The notes under the pieces: generated by a model
Seen by the model: the letters and a program-made list of their open reading frames with translations, nothing else
What the model was told of the DNA's origin: nothing
Database searches by the model: none
Shown here: one piece after another, positions 24,698 to 33,367 of the stretch
Position numbering within the stretch: the first letter of the stretch is position 1
Layout: every line of letters starts with the position of its first letter
Translations under genes and position numbers: made by a program
From: Motiliproteus sp036964625
GTDB lineage: Bacteria > Pseudomonadota > Gammaproteobacteria > Pseudomonadales > Balneatricaceae
Direction: 5' to 3'
DNA length: 36,641 bases
Assembly: GCA_036964625.1 (NCBI GenBank)
Contig: JBALTG010000037.1
Location: forward strand, 1 to 36,641

Positions 24698-25705
24698 ATG
24701 AACATCAAATCAGGTGTAAACGCGCGACCCTGCAGCCGACTGAAATCCAGCAGCCTGCTATTGATAGCTGGATTTCTCGCCGCGACGAGTGCTCATGCCA
24801 TCGTCAATGACCCCCCCTATTTCGACCTTTATCTGGGTGGCGACGATACGTTCGTCGCGCTTTGCGGCGTTTCAGGCTGTGACTCCAGCCTGAATATGAT
24901 TGTTGAAGTCGCCGCTATAAAACCCGCCGGCTCAGGGGTTCGCGATACCTTTTTACGGCTACAAAATGACAACGCCAACGTGCTGACTGAGACGGCATAC
25001 AGTACCGACGGTAAAGAAACAGATCCGACCTTCTTACAGAATGATGCGGACTATGTTAATGGTGCCAAAGACAGCACCGCGGGCAACAGGGATGACTTCA
25101 ACAATGCCGTTTTACTCTCCGATCTGGATATCAAACAAATAACAGTACTGGGCCAAGGTGTCGTAGATGTTTACCAGATCGTGCTGGACATCAATGAGCC
25201 TGGCGGCGATAAGAAGCTGATTCGTCTGGATGAATTTGAAATCCATCTGTCATCCGATGGCTTTTTAAGCCAGTATGATAACGTAGTGTCTGCGGGTGTC
25301 TCATCCTTTAGCGACGGAGGTTATAGAGGCCTCGTGTTTGATATGGATTTTGAAAAGACTAATCCAGGGCTGGAGGACGTTGGCGGTCTGATCTTAGATA
25401 GCACCGCTGGGGGCAACGGCAGCGGCGATGAGGACTACAGCTTTTTTCTCCCGGTTGAACTGTTTACTAATGCCATAGCAGCAGGAGTCGGTGATGGTAA
25501 ATATATGCACCTGGTCTCAACCTTCGGTGAAGCGGACGCAGCGACCGCACTTGACGGTTCTGCCCAGTCTGGCTTTGAAGAGTGGGCGGCTGAGTTAGGT
25601 GCCGATGTTCCGGACCCTGATCCAGGCAATCCGATCCCCCTCCCCGGTACCGCATTACTGATGGCCATCGGATCACTCGGCTTGCTGCGCCGCAAGCGCT
25701 GTTAA
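24698..25705 (+). CDS. PEP-CTERM-type exported protein
   Basis: This 335-residue protein starts at the ATG 5 nt after GGAGG; the frame is open upstream but lacks a ribosome site. A signal peptide (SSSLLLIAGFLAATSAHA) ends near residue 36. The mature part is acidic, glycine- and aspartate-rich, with a Cys pair (CGVSGC) near its N-terminus. The C-terminus IPLPGTALLMAIGSLGLLRRKRC is a PEP-CTERM-like sorting signal: a proline motif (PLPGT in place of VPEP), a hydrophobic helix and a basic tail. Such proteins are cleaved by exosortase (EpsH) and linked to exopolysaccharide or floc matrix. prsT of the same system follows. The mature domain is not recognised. A strong terminator follows 8 bp after the stop. 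Confidence 0.85.
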   Translation: MNIKSGVNARPCSRLKSSSLLLIAGFLAATSAHAIVNDPPYFDLYLGGDDTFVALCGVSGCDSSLNMIVEVAAIKPAGSGVRDTFLRLQNDNANVLTETAYSTDGKETDPTFLQNDADYVNGAKDSTAGNRDDFNNAVLLSDLDIKQITVLGQGVVDVYQIVLDINEPGGDKKLIRLDEFEIHLSSDGFLSQYDNVVSAGVSSFSDGGYRGLVFDMDFEKTNPGLEDVGGLILDSTAGGNGSGDEDYSFFLPVELFTNAIAAGVGDGKYMHLVSTFGEADAATALDGSAQSGFEEWAAELGADVPDPDPGNPIPLPGTALLMAIGSLGLLRRKRC

Positions 25706-25713
25706 TTTAATGG

Positions 25714-25744
25714 GACGAAGACTCCTCCGTCTTCGTCTTTTTTT
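25714..25744 (+). terminator. Rho-independent terminator of the PEP-CTERM gene
   Basis: GACGAAGAC (25714-25722) pairs perfectly with GTCTTCGTC (25729-25737) around the loop TCCTCC and is followed by seven T residues. It is a textbook intrinsic terminator. It separates the PEP-CTERM gene from prsT, so prsT probably has its own promoter. Confidence 0.92.
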
Positions 25745-25810
25745 CCGCTCGCTTGTATAATCACCGCAACAGAGGCGAGCAATGGCTAGCTTCCACTCAA
25801 GATAAATTGA

Positions 25811-25891
25811 TAGCAGCCTGTCGAACTTGACCGGTCATCGTTAGGAGAAGACCGATTTGAGACAGTTTTCGAACTCTTTTGAAGCTGCTAG
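25811..25891. repeat. MITE-like element, copy 2, internally shortened
   Basis: TAGCAGCCTGTCGAACTTGA at the left end is the terminal repeat of the element at 2625-2792. Positions 25847-25882 match 2721-2756 in inverse orientation with one mismatch. Aligned with the reverse complement of copy 1, similarity runs from the end for about 80 bp and then stops at GCTGCTAG. It sits 54 bp upstream of prsT and may alter its promoter. Confidence 0.7.
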
Positions 25892-25945
25892 ACCTGCTCT
25901 TTGCTCTATACTTTTTTCACCCGCAAAACCCAGTATGAGAGCACA

Positions 25946-28762
25946 ATGAAATCAAAATTAGCTTACCAGGCATTGATGGTTAGTGCCGCCATCGTGCTAA
26001 CCCTTGCCTCAGCTGTTATCCACAGCGCCGATAATGTCAACACCCTCTATGAAGACGCGATCGCGCGTTACAATAACAAAGAATTTAGCGCCGCAGAAAT
26101 TCAACTTAAGAATGCATTACAACAAAACCCCAACCATCTCCCGTCCCGGCTATTAATTAGTCGATTATATTTTCATACCGGCGACTTACCGGCAGCAGAA
26201 CAAGCGCTACAAGCCGCCCTGGAAATGGGTGCGGCCCGGGACCAGGTGTTTGCCCTGTTGGGTAATGTATTGCTCGCACAAAGAAAACACCAGCAACTGT
26301 TAAATACGCTGACGACGCCCCATTCAAGCACGCCGGAAGCCGAACTTGTGTATATTTTTCGCGGACGCGCTAACCTTGAGCTGGGCTTGTATTACGAGGC
26401 GCAACAGAACTTTGAGCAAGCGGCGGCCCTTGCACCCGACAACATAGAAGTGTTATTGGGACAAAGTGCGGTCATGGTTGCCAATGGCACACTCCAGGAA
26501 GCCGAAGTACTGATTGACAGGGCTCAGCGTCTCAACCCTGAATCCTTTGCGGTTTGGTACGAGAAAGGGTTATTGCGCGAGGCGTCGAATGATATCGAAG
26601 CTGCCATGGCAAGCTACAATCGCGCGCTTGCATTAAATCCGGCGTCCCACAAAGCGCGGGTAGCACGCGCCACATTATATTTGCAAACCGGTCAGTTTGA
26701 AAAAACCCGCAACGACTTAAAATCCGTGTATGAAACAGCCCCGCACGATCTTAATGCCGCTTTAATCTACTCTCAGGCACTGGCGCGCCTGGGACATATA
26801 GACGAAGCACAGACCGTTGTGCAAGAAACGCGCAATAGATTAAGTCGAATTAGTGAAAAAGTGATCTTAGAGGAGCCCTTATTATTACGCGCAGCAACAT
26901 TAATAAAGTATATTTCTAATGAGTTTGAGCAAGCCAACGCATACGCGGTCCAGTATATTTCAATCAGACCCAACAGCCCGCAAATAATTAAGCTGCTGGC
27001 CACACTCAAACTACGCCAGAAACTTTATGATGAGGTCATTGACCTTTTATATCCGCTGCAACGGATCCGACCCAATGATGTTGAAGTATTGGCACTGCTG
27101 GGGGAAGCATTGCTGCATAAGGGTAATTTTGTCCAGGCATCAACCGTTCTTGAAAAAGCCACATCCATAGAGCCCGCCAACGCCAAATTAAATACTCGCC
27201 TCGGGCTCAGTCACTTTGGCATGGGGCTTTCCGAAAACGGCATGACTGACCTGAAGCGAGCCTTTGAATTAAAGTCCGAAGCGAGTATTAGCGCCGGTGT
27301 TATTTTGACCCAAGTGCTCTTACGCCAGGGTGAGCAGGCAGAAGCACTAAAGACGGCACAAAAACTGATCCAGCGCCAACCTAACAACCCCGTATTGTAC
27401 AACCTGCTTGGCGCCGTCTATTTGAGCATGAAAAATTTCGAGGCGGCAAGAGCCATCTTCGGCAAAGCGTCCCTCGCCTCTCCGGGTTTCCAAGGGGCAG
27501 AATACAACCTTGCGTTGCTCGACATTCACCAAAAGAGATACCGAGACGCCAGGAGCAGACTAAACACCTTATTTGATCAGAATCCGCAATCCGCCCTTAT
27601 TTTAGTGGCGCTGTCAGATCTGGAGCTCGCAGAGGGAAACGTTGATCTGGCAATATCCTGGTTAGTGAAGGCCACCGCGTTAAAAGTCTCGTCGCCGCAG
27701 GCTATGGCTAAATTAGCCGATCTCTATATGGAAACGGGTGCCGCAGACGAGGCGCTAAAACAAGCCAACAAGATGCTTAAGCGCTATCCAGGATACAGAG
27801 ATACGCTGCTGGTGCTGGGCCGCGCCCAGATGAATAAAAAGATGCTCAAAGCGGCCATGTATACCTTTCAAAAAGCGACCCGAGAGCACAGTTACTCTGG
27901 CGCAACCTTGATTCAGATAGCCGCCTATCAGACGTCATTACAAGACTATAACAAGGCCAGATACACGCTGTTCAAAGCCACCAGATTCGACGAACCCCTG
28001 GACGCACAGACCGCATTAATCCGACTGGAATTACTAACCAATAACCTTGATACGGCACAAACCAACGCGTTACAACTGACAGAAGATCCGGCAACCGCAG
28101 CGCACGGACAGCTGTTTCTCGGCGAGATCGCATTCAGGAGAAAAGAATACCCAACCGCCCTTAGCGCCTATAAAGCCAGTTTCGATGCCATGCCGTCACC
28201 CGCATCGGCTCTGGGCGTATTCAATGCGCGGTTCTTAATGGGTGAACGCAAGCAAGCCCTGCAATGGCTGGAAAACTGGTTGCAGCAACATCCGCAAGAC
28301 GCGGTAGCACGGCGCAGCTTAGCACGCACTTATTTGTCACTGAATGAATTTCAAAAAGCACAGCAGAAGTATGAACGCTTGATTACGGATGGTCGTAGTG
28401 ACGCGTTGGTTTATAGTCGACTTGCCCGTATCTACCAGCTTATCCACGACCCACGGGCACGAGAAACGGCGACGCAGGCGCTGCAGATGGCACCCCATTC
28501 GGCGACCGTGCTGGACATCTATGGATGGATTCTGGTCACTGAAGGTGAGCCCAGCGCGGGCTTGAACTATTTGCGCGAAGCGGCATCCCGCGATAGCGAC
28601 CTGCAGATACGCTACCACCTAGCATCCGCATTAAGTGAACTTGGCCGCAACGATGAAGCCCGTATAGAGCTGCAGGCGATACTTCGCTCCAAACCGGAAG
28701 TGCCATGGATCAGTAGTGTGCAAAAACTTTACAGCAGTTTGGAAACCAATCCAGTGCCATAG
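25946..28762 (+). CDS. prsT: PrsT-like PEP-CTERM-system TPR protein
   Basis: This 938-residue exported protein is built almost wholly of tetratricopeptide repeats (about 20), e.g. AAEIQLKNALQQNPNHLPSR near residue 50, the opening typical of PrsT. The ATG at 25946 gives a signal sequence (ALMVSAAIVLTLASAVIHSA); the frame is open 15 codons further up, into the leader. PrsT is found in genomes with exosortase/PEP-CTERM systems and probably scaffolds matrix assembly in the periplasm. There is no lipobox Cys at the predicted cleavage site, so it may be soluble or anchored by its helix. A PEP-CTERM substrate gene lies directly upstream. An 11-bp tandem duplication (AGCGCCCTCTA at 28761-28782) spans the stop codon. 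Confidence 0.88.
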   Translation: MKSKLAYQALMVSAAIVLTLASAVIHSADNVNTLYEDAIARYNNKEFSAAEIQLKNALQQNPNHLPSRLLISRLYFHTGDLPAAEQALQAALEMGAARDQVFALLGNVLLAQRKHQQLLNTLTTPHSSTPEAELVYIFRGRANLELGLYYEAQQNFEQAAALAPDNIEVLLGQSAVMVANGTLQEAEVLIDRAQRLNPESFAVWYEKGLLREASNDIEAAMASYNRALALNPASHKARVARATLYLQTGQFEKTRNDLKSVYETAPHDLNAALIYSQALARLGHIDEAQTVVQETRNRLSRISEKVILEEPLLLRAATLIKYISNEFEQANAYAVQYISIRPNSPQIIKLLATLKLRQKLYDEVIDLLYPLQRIRPNDVEVLALLGEALLHKGNFVQASTVLEKATSIEPANAKLNTRLGLSHFGMGLSENGMTDLKRAFELKSEASISAGVILTQVLLRQGEQAEALKTAQKLIQRQPNNPVLYNLLGAVYLSMKNFEAARAIFGKASLASPGFQGAEYNLALLDIHQKRYRDARSRLNTLFDQNPQSALILVALSDLELAEGNVDLAISWLVKATALKVSSPQAMAKLADLYMETGAADEALKQANKMLKRYPGYRDTLLVLGRAQMNKKMLKAAMYTFQKATREHSYSGATLIQIAAYQTSLQDYNKARYTLFKATRFDEPLDAQTALIRLELLTNNLDTAQTNALQLTEDPATAAHGQLFLGEIAFRRKEYPTALSAYKASFDAMPSPASALGVFNARFLMGERKQALQWLENWLQQHPQDAVARRSLARTYLSLNEFQKAQQKYERLITDGRSDALVYSRLARIYQLIHDPRARETATQALQMAPHSATVLDIYGWILVTEGEPSAGLNYLREAASRDSDLQIRYHLASALSELGRNDEARIELQAILRSKPEVPWISSVQKLYSSLETNPVP

Positions 28763-28937
28763 CGCCCTCTAAGCGCCCTCTAGCAGGCCTTGAAAGCGCT
28801 GAGGCTGACGGCCCCAGAATGACAACGCTGGGCGCATCCCAACGGATGTTATCGATCTGAGTATGTCTCTTTATTACCCGAACGCAGTAACGCTACCGGC
28901 GGACCTGGAACAGGGTCAGCGCTTTACTCTCCCGGCG

Positions 28938-30722
28938 CTAACCCTGCTGCTTTTGTTGGGCATTCCAGAGCGCAGCATAGGCGCCGTCCTGCGCCAACAG
29001 CTGCTGATGGCTACCCTGCTCCAACAGCTTGCCGCCGTCCAGCACCAGAATCTTATCGGCATCGACGATGGTTGAGAGCCGGTGCGCAATCACCAGGCTG
29101 GTGTGGTCGCGCGACAGCTGGTTGATCGCCCCGAGGATCGCCTGCTCGGAGTGCGAATCCAGCGATGAGGTGGCTTCGTCAAACACCAGAATAGGCGCCC
29201 CCTTAAGAATGGTACGGGCGATCGCCACCCGCTGCCTTTCCCCGCCGGAGAGCTTCAGTCCGCGCTCACCAACCTGGGTGTTCTCGCCATCGGGAAGCTG
29301 GGCGATAAAGCCCTGCAGGTGCGCCATGCGGATCGCGTCATGGACCTGCTCATCACTGGCCTCGGGACGACCGTAGCGGACATTCTCAAACAGCGTGTCG
29401 TTAAACAGCACGGTATCCTGGGGCACGATGCCAACGACCTTGCGCAGCGACGCCAGACTGCACTGGCTGATATCCTGGCCATCGATCAGCACCCGCCCGG
29501 CATTGCAGTCATAGAAGCGAAACAGCAGTTTGACCAGGGTCGATTTACCCGCACCGCTGGCCCCGACCACCGCCACGGTCTGGCCCGGTTCGATGCTGAA
29601 GCTAAGCCCGCGGATAATCTCGCGATCCGAGCGATAGCCAAATTCGACCTGTTCGAAGCGCACCTCGCCGGCCTTAAGCACCAGTTCGCGAGCGCTCTCC
29701 ACCTCGGCCACCGCAGGCTTGACCCGGAGCAGGCTGAACATATGTTCGATATTGGCCATCGAGCCCTTGATCTCACGGTAGACAAAGCCGAGAAAGTTGA
29801 GCGGCATAAACAGCTGCATCATAAAGGCGTTGATCAGCACAAAGTCACCGATGCTCATCGTCTCGGCACGCACCTGCTCAGCGGCCAGCCACATCATCCC
29901 GGTCATCGACACAGCGATGATCAGCGCCTGACCGCCGTTGAGGGCAAATAGTGACAGGCGATTCTTGCGCCGTGCCTGCTCCCAGTTACCCAGCTCGACG
30001 TCATAACGGTCGGCCTCGAAGCGCTCATTACCAAAATACTTGACCGTCTCAAAATTCAGCAGGCTGTCCACCGCGCGGGTGTTACTGGCCGAATCGGCCA
30101 GATTGGCCTGGCGCACATATTTAGTCCGCCATTCGGTGGCGACGATCGAATAGGCCACATAGAGCGCGATCGAGAGCAGCGGAATCAAGCCAAAAGCGGT
30201 CCCGTAGTTGATGAACAGCAGTCCCACGACCATCAGGATCTCGATCAGGGTCGGGCCGATATTAAACACAAAAAAACGTAGCAGAAAGCCGATCCCGGTG
30301 GTGCCACGCTCGATATCTCGCGACAGCCCGCCGGTACGCCGGTTGAGATGAAAATCCAGATCCAGACTATGCAGATGCTCAAACACCTGCAACCCGATCC
30401 GGCGCATCGCCCGCTCGGTCACCCGACCAAACACCGTGTCACGCAGCTCGCCAAACAGCACGTTGGCAAAGCGCGCCATGCCGAACGCCAACACCAGCCC
30501 CAGCGGCGCCAGCAACAGCCCCTGGGCGCTGCTCTGGTCCAGCGCATCGACGATATGTTTGAGGATAAAAGGCCCGACTACGCTGGCGCCCTTGGCCAGG
30601 ATCAGACATAGAAACGCAATTGCGATGCGCGGCTTATAGTCCAGCAGATAGGGCAGAATGCGCTTTAGCAATTGCCAATTGATTCGACCGCTATCGTGCT
30701 CAGAGAGAGTGCCGTGGCGCAT
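28938..30722 (-). CDS. ABC exporter, fused membrane and ATPase domains (Atm1/HMT1-like)
   Basis: This 594-residue half-transporter has six membrane helices (about 20-310), with a motif set resembling Atm1-type exporters: RTGGLSRDIERGTTGIGFLL and LNFETVKYFGNERFEADRYD. The ATPase domain has Walker A GASGAGKST, the signature LSGGERQRVAIAR, Walker B ILVFDEATSSLD and the switch His in VIAHRLST. Atm1-like proteins export glutathione-linked sulfur or metal compounds; here the substrate is inferred from those motifs only. The ATG at 30722 (MRHGTLSEH) is preferred to the longer frame from 30812, whose first 30 residues look non-coding. It is divergent from the HD-GYP gene. Confidence 0.92.
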   Translation of the reverse strand: MRHGTLSEHDSGRINWQLLKRILPYLLDYKPRIAIAFLCLILAKGASVVGPFILKHIVDALDQSSAQGLLLAPLGLVLAFGMARFANVLFGELRDTVFGRVTERAMRRIGLQVFEHLHSLDLDFHLNRRTGGLSRDIERGTTGIGFLLRFFVFNIGPTLIEILMVVGLLFINYGTAFGLIPLLSIALYVAYSIVATEWRTKYVRQANLADSASNTRAVDSLLNFETVKYFGNERFEADRYDVELGNWEQARRKNRLSLFALNGGQALIIAVSMTGMMWLAAEQVRAETMSIGDFVLINAFMMQLFMPLNFLGFVYREIKGSMANIEHMFSLLRVKPAVAEVESARELVLKAGEVRFEQVEFGYRSDREIIRGLSFSIEPGQTVAVVGASGAGKSTLVKLLFRFYDCNAGRVLIDGQDISQCSLASLRKVVGIVPQDTVLFNDTLFENVRYGRPEASDEQVHDAIRMAHLQGFIAQLPDGENTQVGERGLKLSGGERQRVAIARTILKGAPILVFDEATSSLDSHSEQAILGAINQLSRDHTSLVIAHRLSTIVDADKILVLDGGKLLEQGSHQQLLAQDGAYAALWNAQQKQQG

Positions 30723-30962
30723 AGCAAGAGTTATCCGGGAGATTAAAAATCTGAGTATAACAGTAGGACAAGCGAGGTAACTTGCCCGAACACCATTAGT
30801 CCGCATTGACATACCGCAGCCACCCCTCTAACGGGCAACAGGCTCCTAGCGTCGAATGATTACAGTTACCCATCACCAACGCTGTTTGTTATCCTCTGTG
30901 CAGACATTCACGCGAGACGGGTTGCTTCTTTGGAGCATTGAAACAATGCAGAAAAACTGAAC

Positions 30963-32237
30963 ATGTCAAAAATAACCATCGCACCAAGTCAGCTTCGGGT
31001 CGGCATGTTCATTCAGTTGGACATGTCATGGCTCCGGCATGAGTTTCTGAGCAATGATTTTAAAATCAAAGATGAGAAACAACTGGCCGAAGTCCTTCGC
31101 TTAGGTCTTAAGACGATTAACTACGATCCATCCCGTAGTGACATCGAGCCAGAACTCTTACCGCCGAATACCCCCGCGCCTCAGCCAAAGCTCTCCATCG
31201 AAGCGCTGCAGGCGCAGCAGCGACAAGAGCAGCAGCTAGAACAAAAAAAAGTTCGGATCCTAAAACTAAAAGAGCGCAGGATGAATCTGGGCCGGTGCGA
31301 AAAGGCGTACGCGAACGCTGTCGGTTCTGTGCGTAAAGTTATGAGCAACTTGATGTCGCAACCCGCGGCCGCGGTCGAGGCGGCGGAAGAGATGGTTGGC
31401 AGCATGGTCGATCGGCTGATGGCAGATCCAGAGGCGACCCTGCAGCTGGTCAGCATCAAGGGCAAGAACGAAAGTAGCTACTTCCACTCCATCAATGTTT
31501 TTATCCTGTCACTGATGCTGGGAAAACATCTCGGCCTGGATGACGAGCAGATGCGTCATCTGGGGATCGGCGCGCTGTTTCATGACCTGGGACACGGCGA
31601 AATACCCAGCAAGATACTGCGCTCCACTCAACCCCTGAGCAAGCCAGAGCTACTGCTCTACCAGATGCACCCCCGGTATGGCGTAAAGATGGCGCAAAGG
31701 ATCGGCACGCTGCCCGCAGCAGCCATTGATATTATCGGGCAGCACCACGAGATGAACGATGGCAGTGGCTACCCACAAAAGCTCAAGGGCCCTCAAATCA
31801 GCCAACTTGCGCAGATCGTCGCCATCGTCAATAGCTACGACAATCTCTGTAACAGTATGAATTCAGCCAAATCCTTCAGCCCCTTCGAAGCGATGTCTTA
31901 TATGTATGCCAAGCAGAAGGGGCGCTTTGATCAGAAGATCCTGTCGCTCTTCATCACTCACATGGGGGTCTATCCGCCCGGCACGGTGATTAAGCTGGAG
32001 GATGGCAGCATAGCCACGGTGATTTCCACTAATTCCAAGGCCTTGCTAAGGCCCAATGTGATGATCTACGACCCCTGCGTCCCAGCGACTGAGGCCGCCA
32101 TCATAAATCTGATCGATGAGCCGTTGAAAATCACCGAGAGCATCCGCCGTTCTGCAATTCCCAGCGAAGTACTGGAGTACTTAAACCTGGGTGGCAACCT
32201 CAACTATTTTATCGACCCGGCAAAGAAACAGCGTTGA
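30963..32237 (+). CDS. HD-GYP domain protein with N-terminal DUF3391
   Basis: This 424-residue cytoplasmic protein starts with DUF3391 (about 3-60, ITIAPSQLRVGMFIQLDMSWL), followed by a Gln-rich coiled linker (about 80-110) and an HD-GYP domain (about 140-340). Metal and GYP motifs are HD at 207-208, His236, HHEMNDGSGYP at 261-271 and the Asp in NSYDNL. The usual HDxGK is HDLGH here: the Lys is replaced by His (211). HD-GYP enzymes hydrolyse cyclic di-GMP to pGpG or GMP and so govern motility and biofilm switching. Activity is likely but the altered motif leaves doubt. It stands alone, divergent from the ABC exporter. Confidence 0.93.
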   Translation: MSKITIAPSQLRVGMFIQLDMSWLRHEFLSNDFKIKDEKQLAEVLRLGLKTINYDPSRSDIEPELLPPNTPAPQPKLSIEALQAQQRQEQQLEQKKVRILKLKERRMNLGRCEKAYANAVGSVRKVMSNLMSQPAAAVEAAEEMVGSMVDRLMADPEATLQLVSIKGKNESSYFHSINVFILSLMLGKHLGLDDEQMRHLGIGALFHDLGHGEIPSKILRSTQPLSKPELLLYQMHPRYGVKMAQRIGTLPAAAIDIIGQHHEMNDGSGYPQKLKGPQISQLAQIVAIVNSYDNLCNSMNSAKSFSPFEAMSYMYAKQKGRFDQKILSLFITHMGVYPPGTVIKLEDGSIATVISTNSKALLRPNVMIYDPCVPATEAAIINLIDEPLKITESIRRSAIPSEVLEYLNLGGNLNYFIDPAKKQR

Positions 32238-32398
32238 TCGAACAACCACGACGACTGCTCGTGTCCAAGTCTGTAGCGACCTGTTGATCGCGAGCACAGG
32301 TCACGCAGCCCCGCGTGGGCGGTTAGGATTGAGATTGGGCGAAAAAACCTGCGAACCGGCCCCTTGCGCAAACAGCCCACTGGATCTGTCGCAACCTG

Positions 32399-33367
32399 CT
32401 AACTTGCTTTAAACATCACAAAGCCAGACGGGGCTACCGCAGCCAGAGGGCGCCGTAGCCGGCCGAGCATAAAGTCAAATACCTGCTGCCCCAGCTTCCC
32501 GCGCTGCATGCACTGCTGAAACGAATGACCACAGTCATCCAGAATCTGAAACTCATAGCGGGTGCCGTAGCCGTGCTCGCAGGCAGCCGCCTGCATCTCT
32601 TGTACCCAGCGCCAGCCGCGCTCTAGCCGGTGCGCGCCCTGCTGCGCATCGATCCCCGCAGAGGTTTTCAGGCACCGGTCTCGCTGCGTATCCTGCGCGC
32701 CAACAAATACCGCCATTGGCACCTCAAACAGCTCAGCGGATAGACCCAGCGATCCAGAGAATCCCTTGGGCGCGCGTATACCCTGCGGAAAAGCGCGCCT
32801 GGGGTCGGGAAAGGTATACCAGCCAGGCGCCCCCATGGACACGGAGTGCACCCGCTCGGGGTGAAACATGGCATACCGGTGGACGAACTGGCCACCGCCC
32901 GAATAACCAAACAGTGACAGATGTTCGGTACGCGCCCCGGTCAATTCACCTACCTGGTCGACAACCGCATCCAGGGCCTCGTCGGGCCGACTACAGAGCC
33001 CTGCCTGGCGCAGCCCCAGACGCTGATAGGCGGGAAACCGGGTAGTACTAAAAATCGGGGCGATAACGACCACGCCATAACGTTCCGCCAGTGGCGCGAA
33101 CAGGCGCACCTGAGCGCTGGCATTGCGTGAAACACCGTGCACGGCCACCATCACCGGGGCGCCTTCCCCTCCGGCGCTGGGGACATAGAGGTAATAATCC
33201 AGCTGCAGCGGATTGCGGGACCGATGCCGGGTGATCTTTCCCGCCAAGTGTAGCTGCTTGTTGTAAGCCTGGTTTGCCGGGTAACTGTGGTCACTCGGTT
33301 GGGTCCGGCCCAACCTCGATTGATCAAAAATACCCAGCGGACTCAGCTCTGCCTTAGCCATATTCAT
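32399..33367 (-). CDS. Alpha/beta hydrolase, third gene of NTPase-ABC-hydrolase operon
   Basis: This 322-residue protein has an alpha/beta-hydrolase fold: oxyanion region VMVAVHGVSRNA (about 72-83), nucleophile elbow FGYSGGGQF with Ser156, and the catalytic His in DDCGHSFQQ near 286. The acid residue is probably the Asp in FVGAQDTQRD. No signal peptide is seen, so the protein is cytoplasmic. The closest functional group is esterase/PHB-depolymerase-like, with no substrate assignable. The ATG overlaps the ABC stop as ATGA (33364-33367), which couples its translation to the exporter. The third gene of the operon could release or tailor the exported compound; this is inference. Confidence 0.85.
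   Translation of the reverse strand: MNMAKAELSPLGIFDQSRLGRTQPSDHSYPANQAYNKQLHLAGKITRHRSRNPLQLDYYLYVPSAGGEGAPVMVAVHGVSRNASAQVRLFAPLAERYGVVVIAPIFSTTRFPAYQRLGLRQAGLCSRPDEALDAVVDQVGELTGARTEHLSLFGYSGGGQFVHRYAMFHPERVHSVSMGAPGWYTFPDPRRAFPQGIRAPKGFSGSLGLSAELFEVPMAVFVGAQDTQRDRCLKTSAGIDAQQGAHRLERGWRWVQEMQAAACEHGYGTRYEFQILDDCGHSFQQCMQRGKLGQQVFDFMLGRLRRPLAAVAPSGFVMFKAS

Noticed and set aside
29319..29951. 210-codon open frame antisense to the Atm1-like ABC gene
   Set aside because: Histidine- and glutamine-rich shadow of the ABC coding strand, with no ribosome site.
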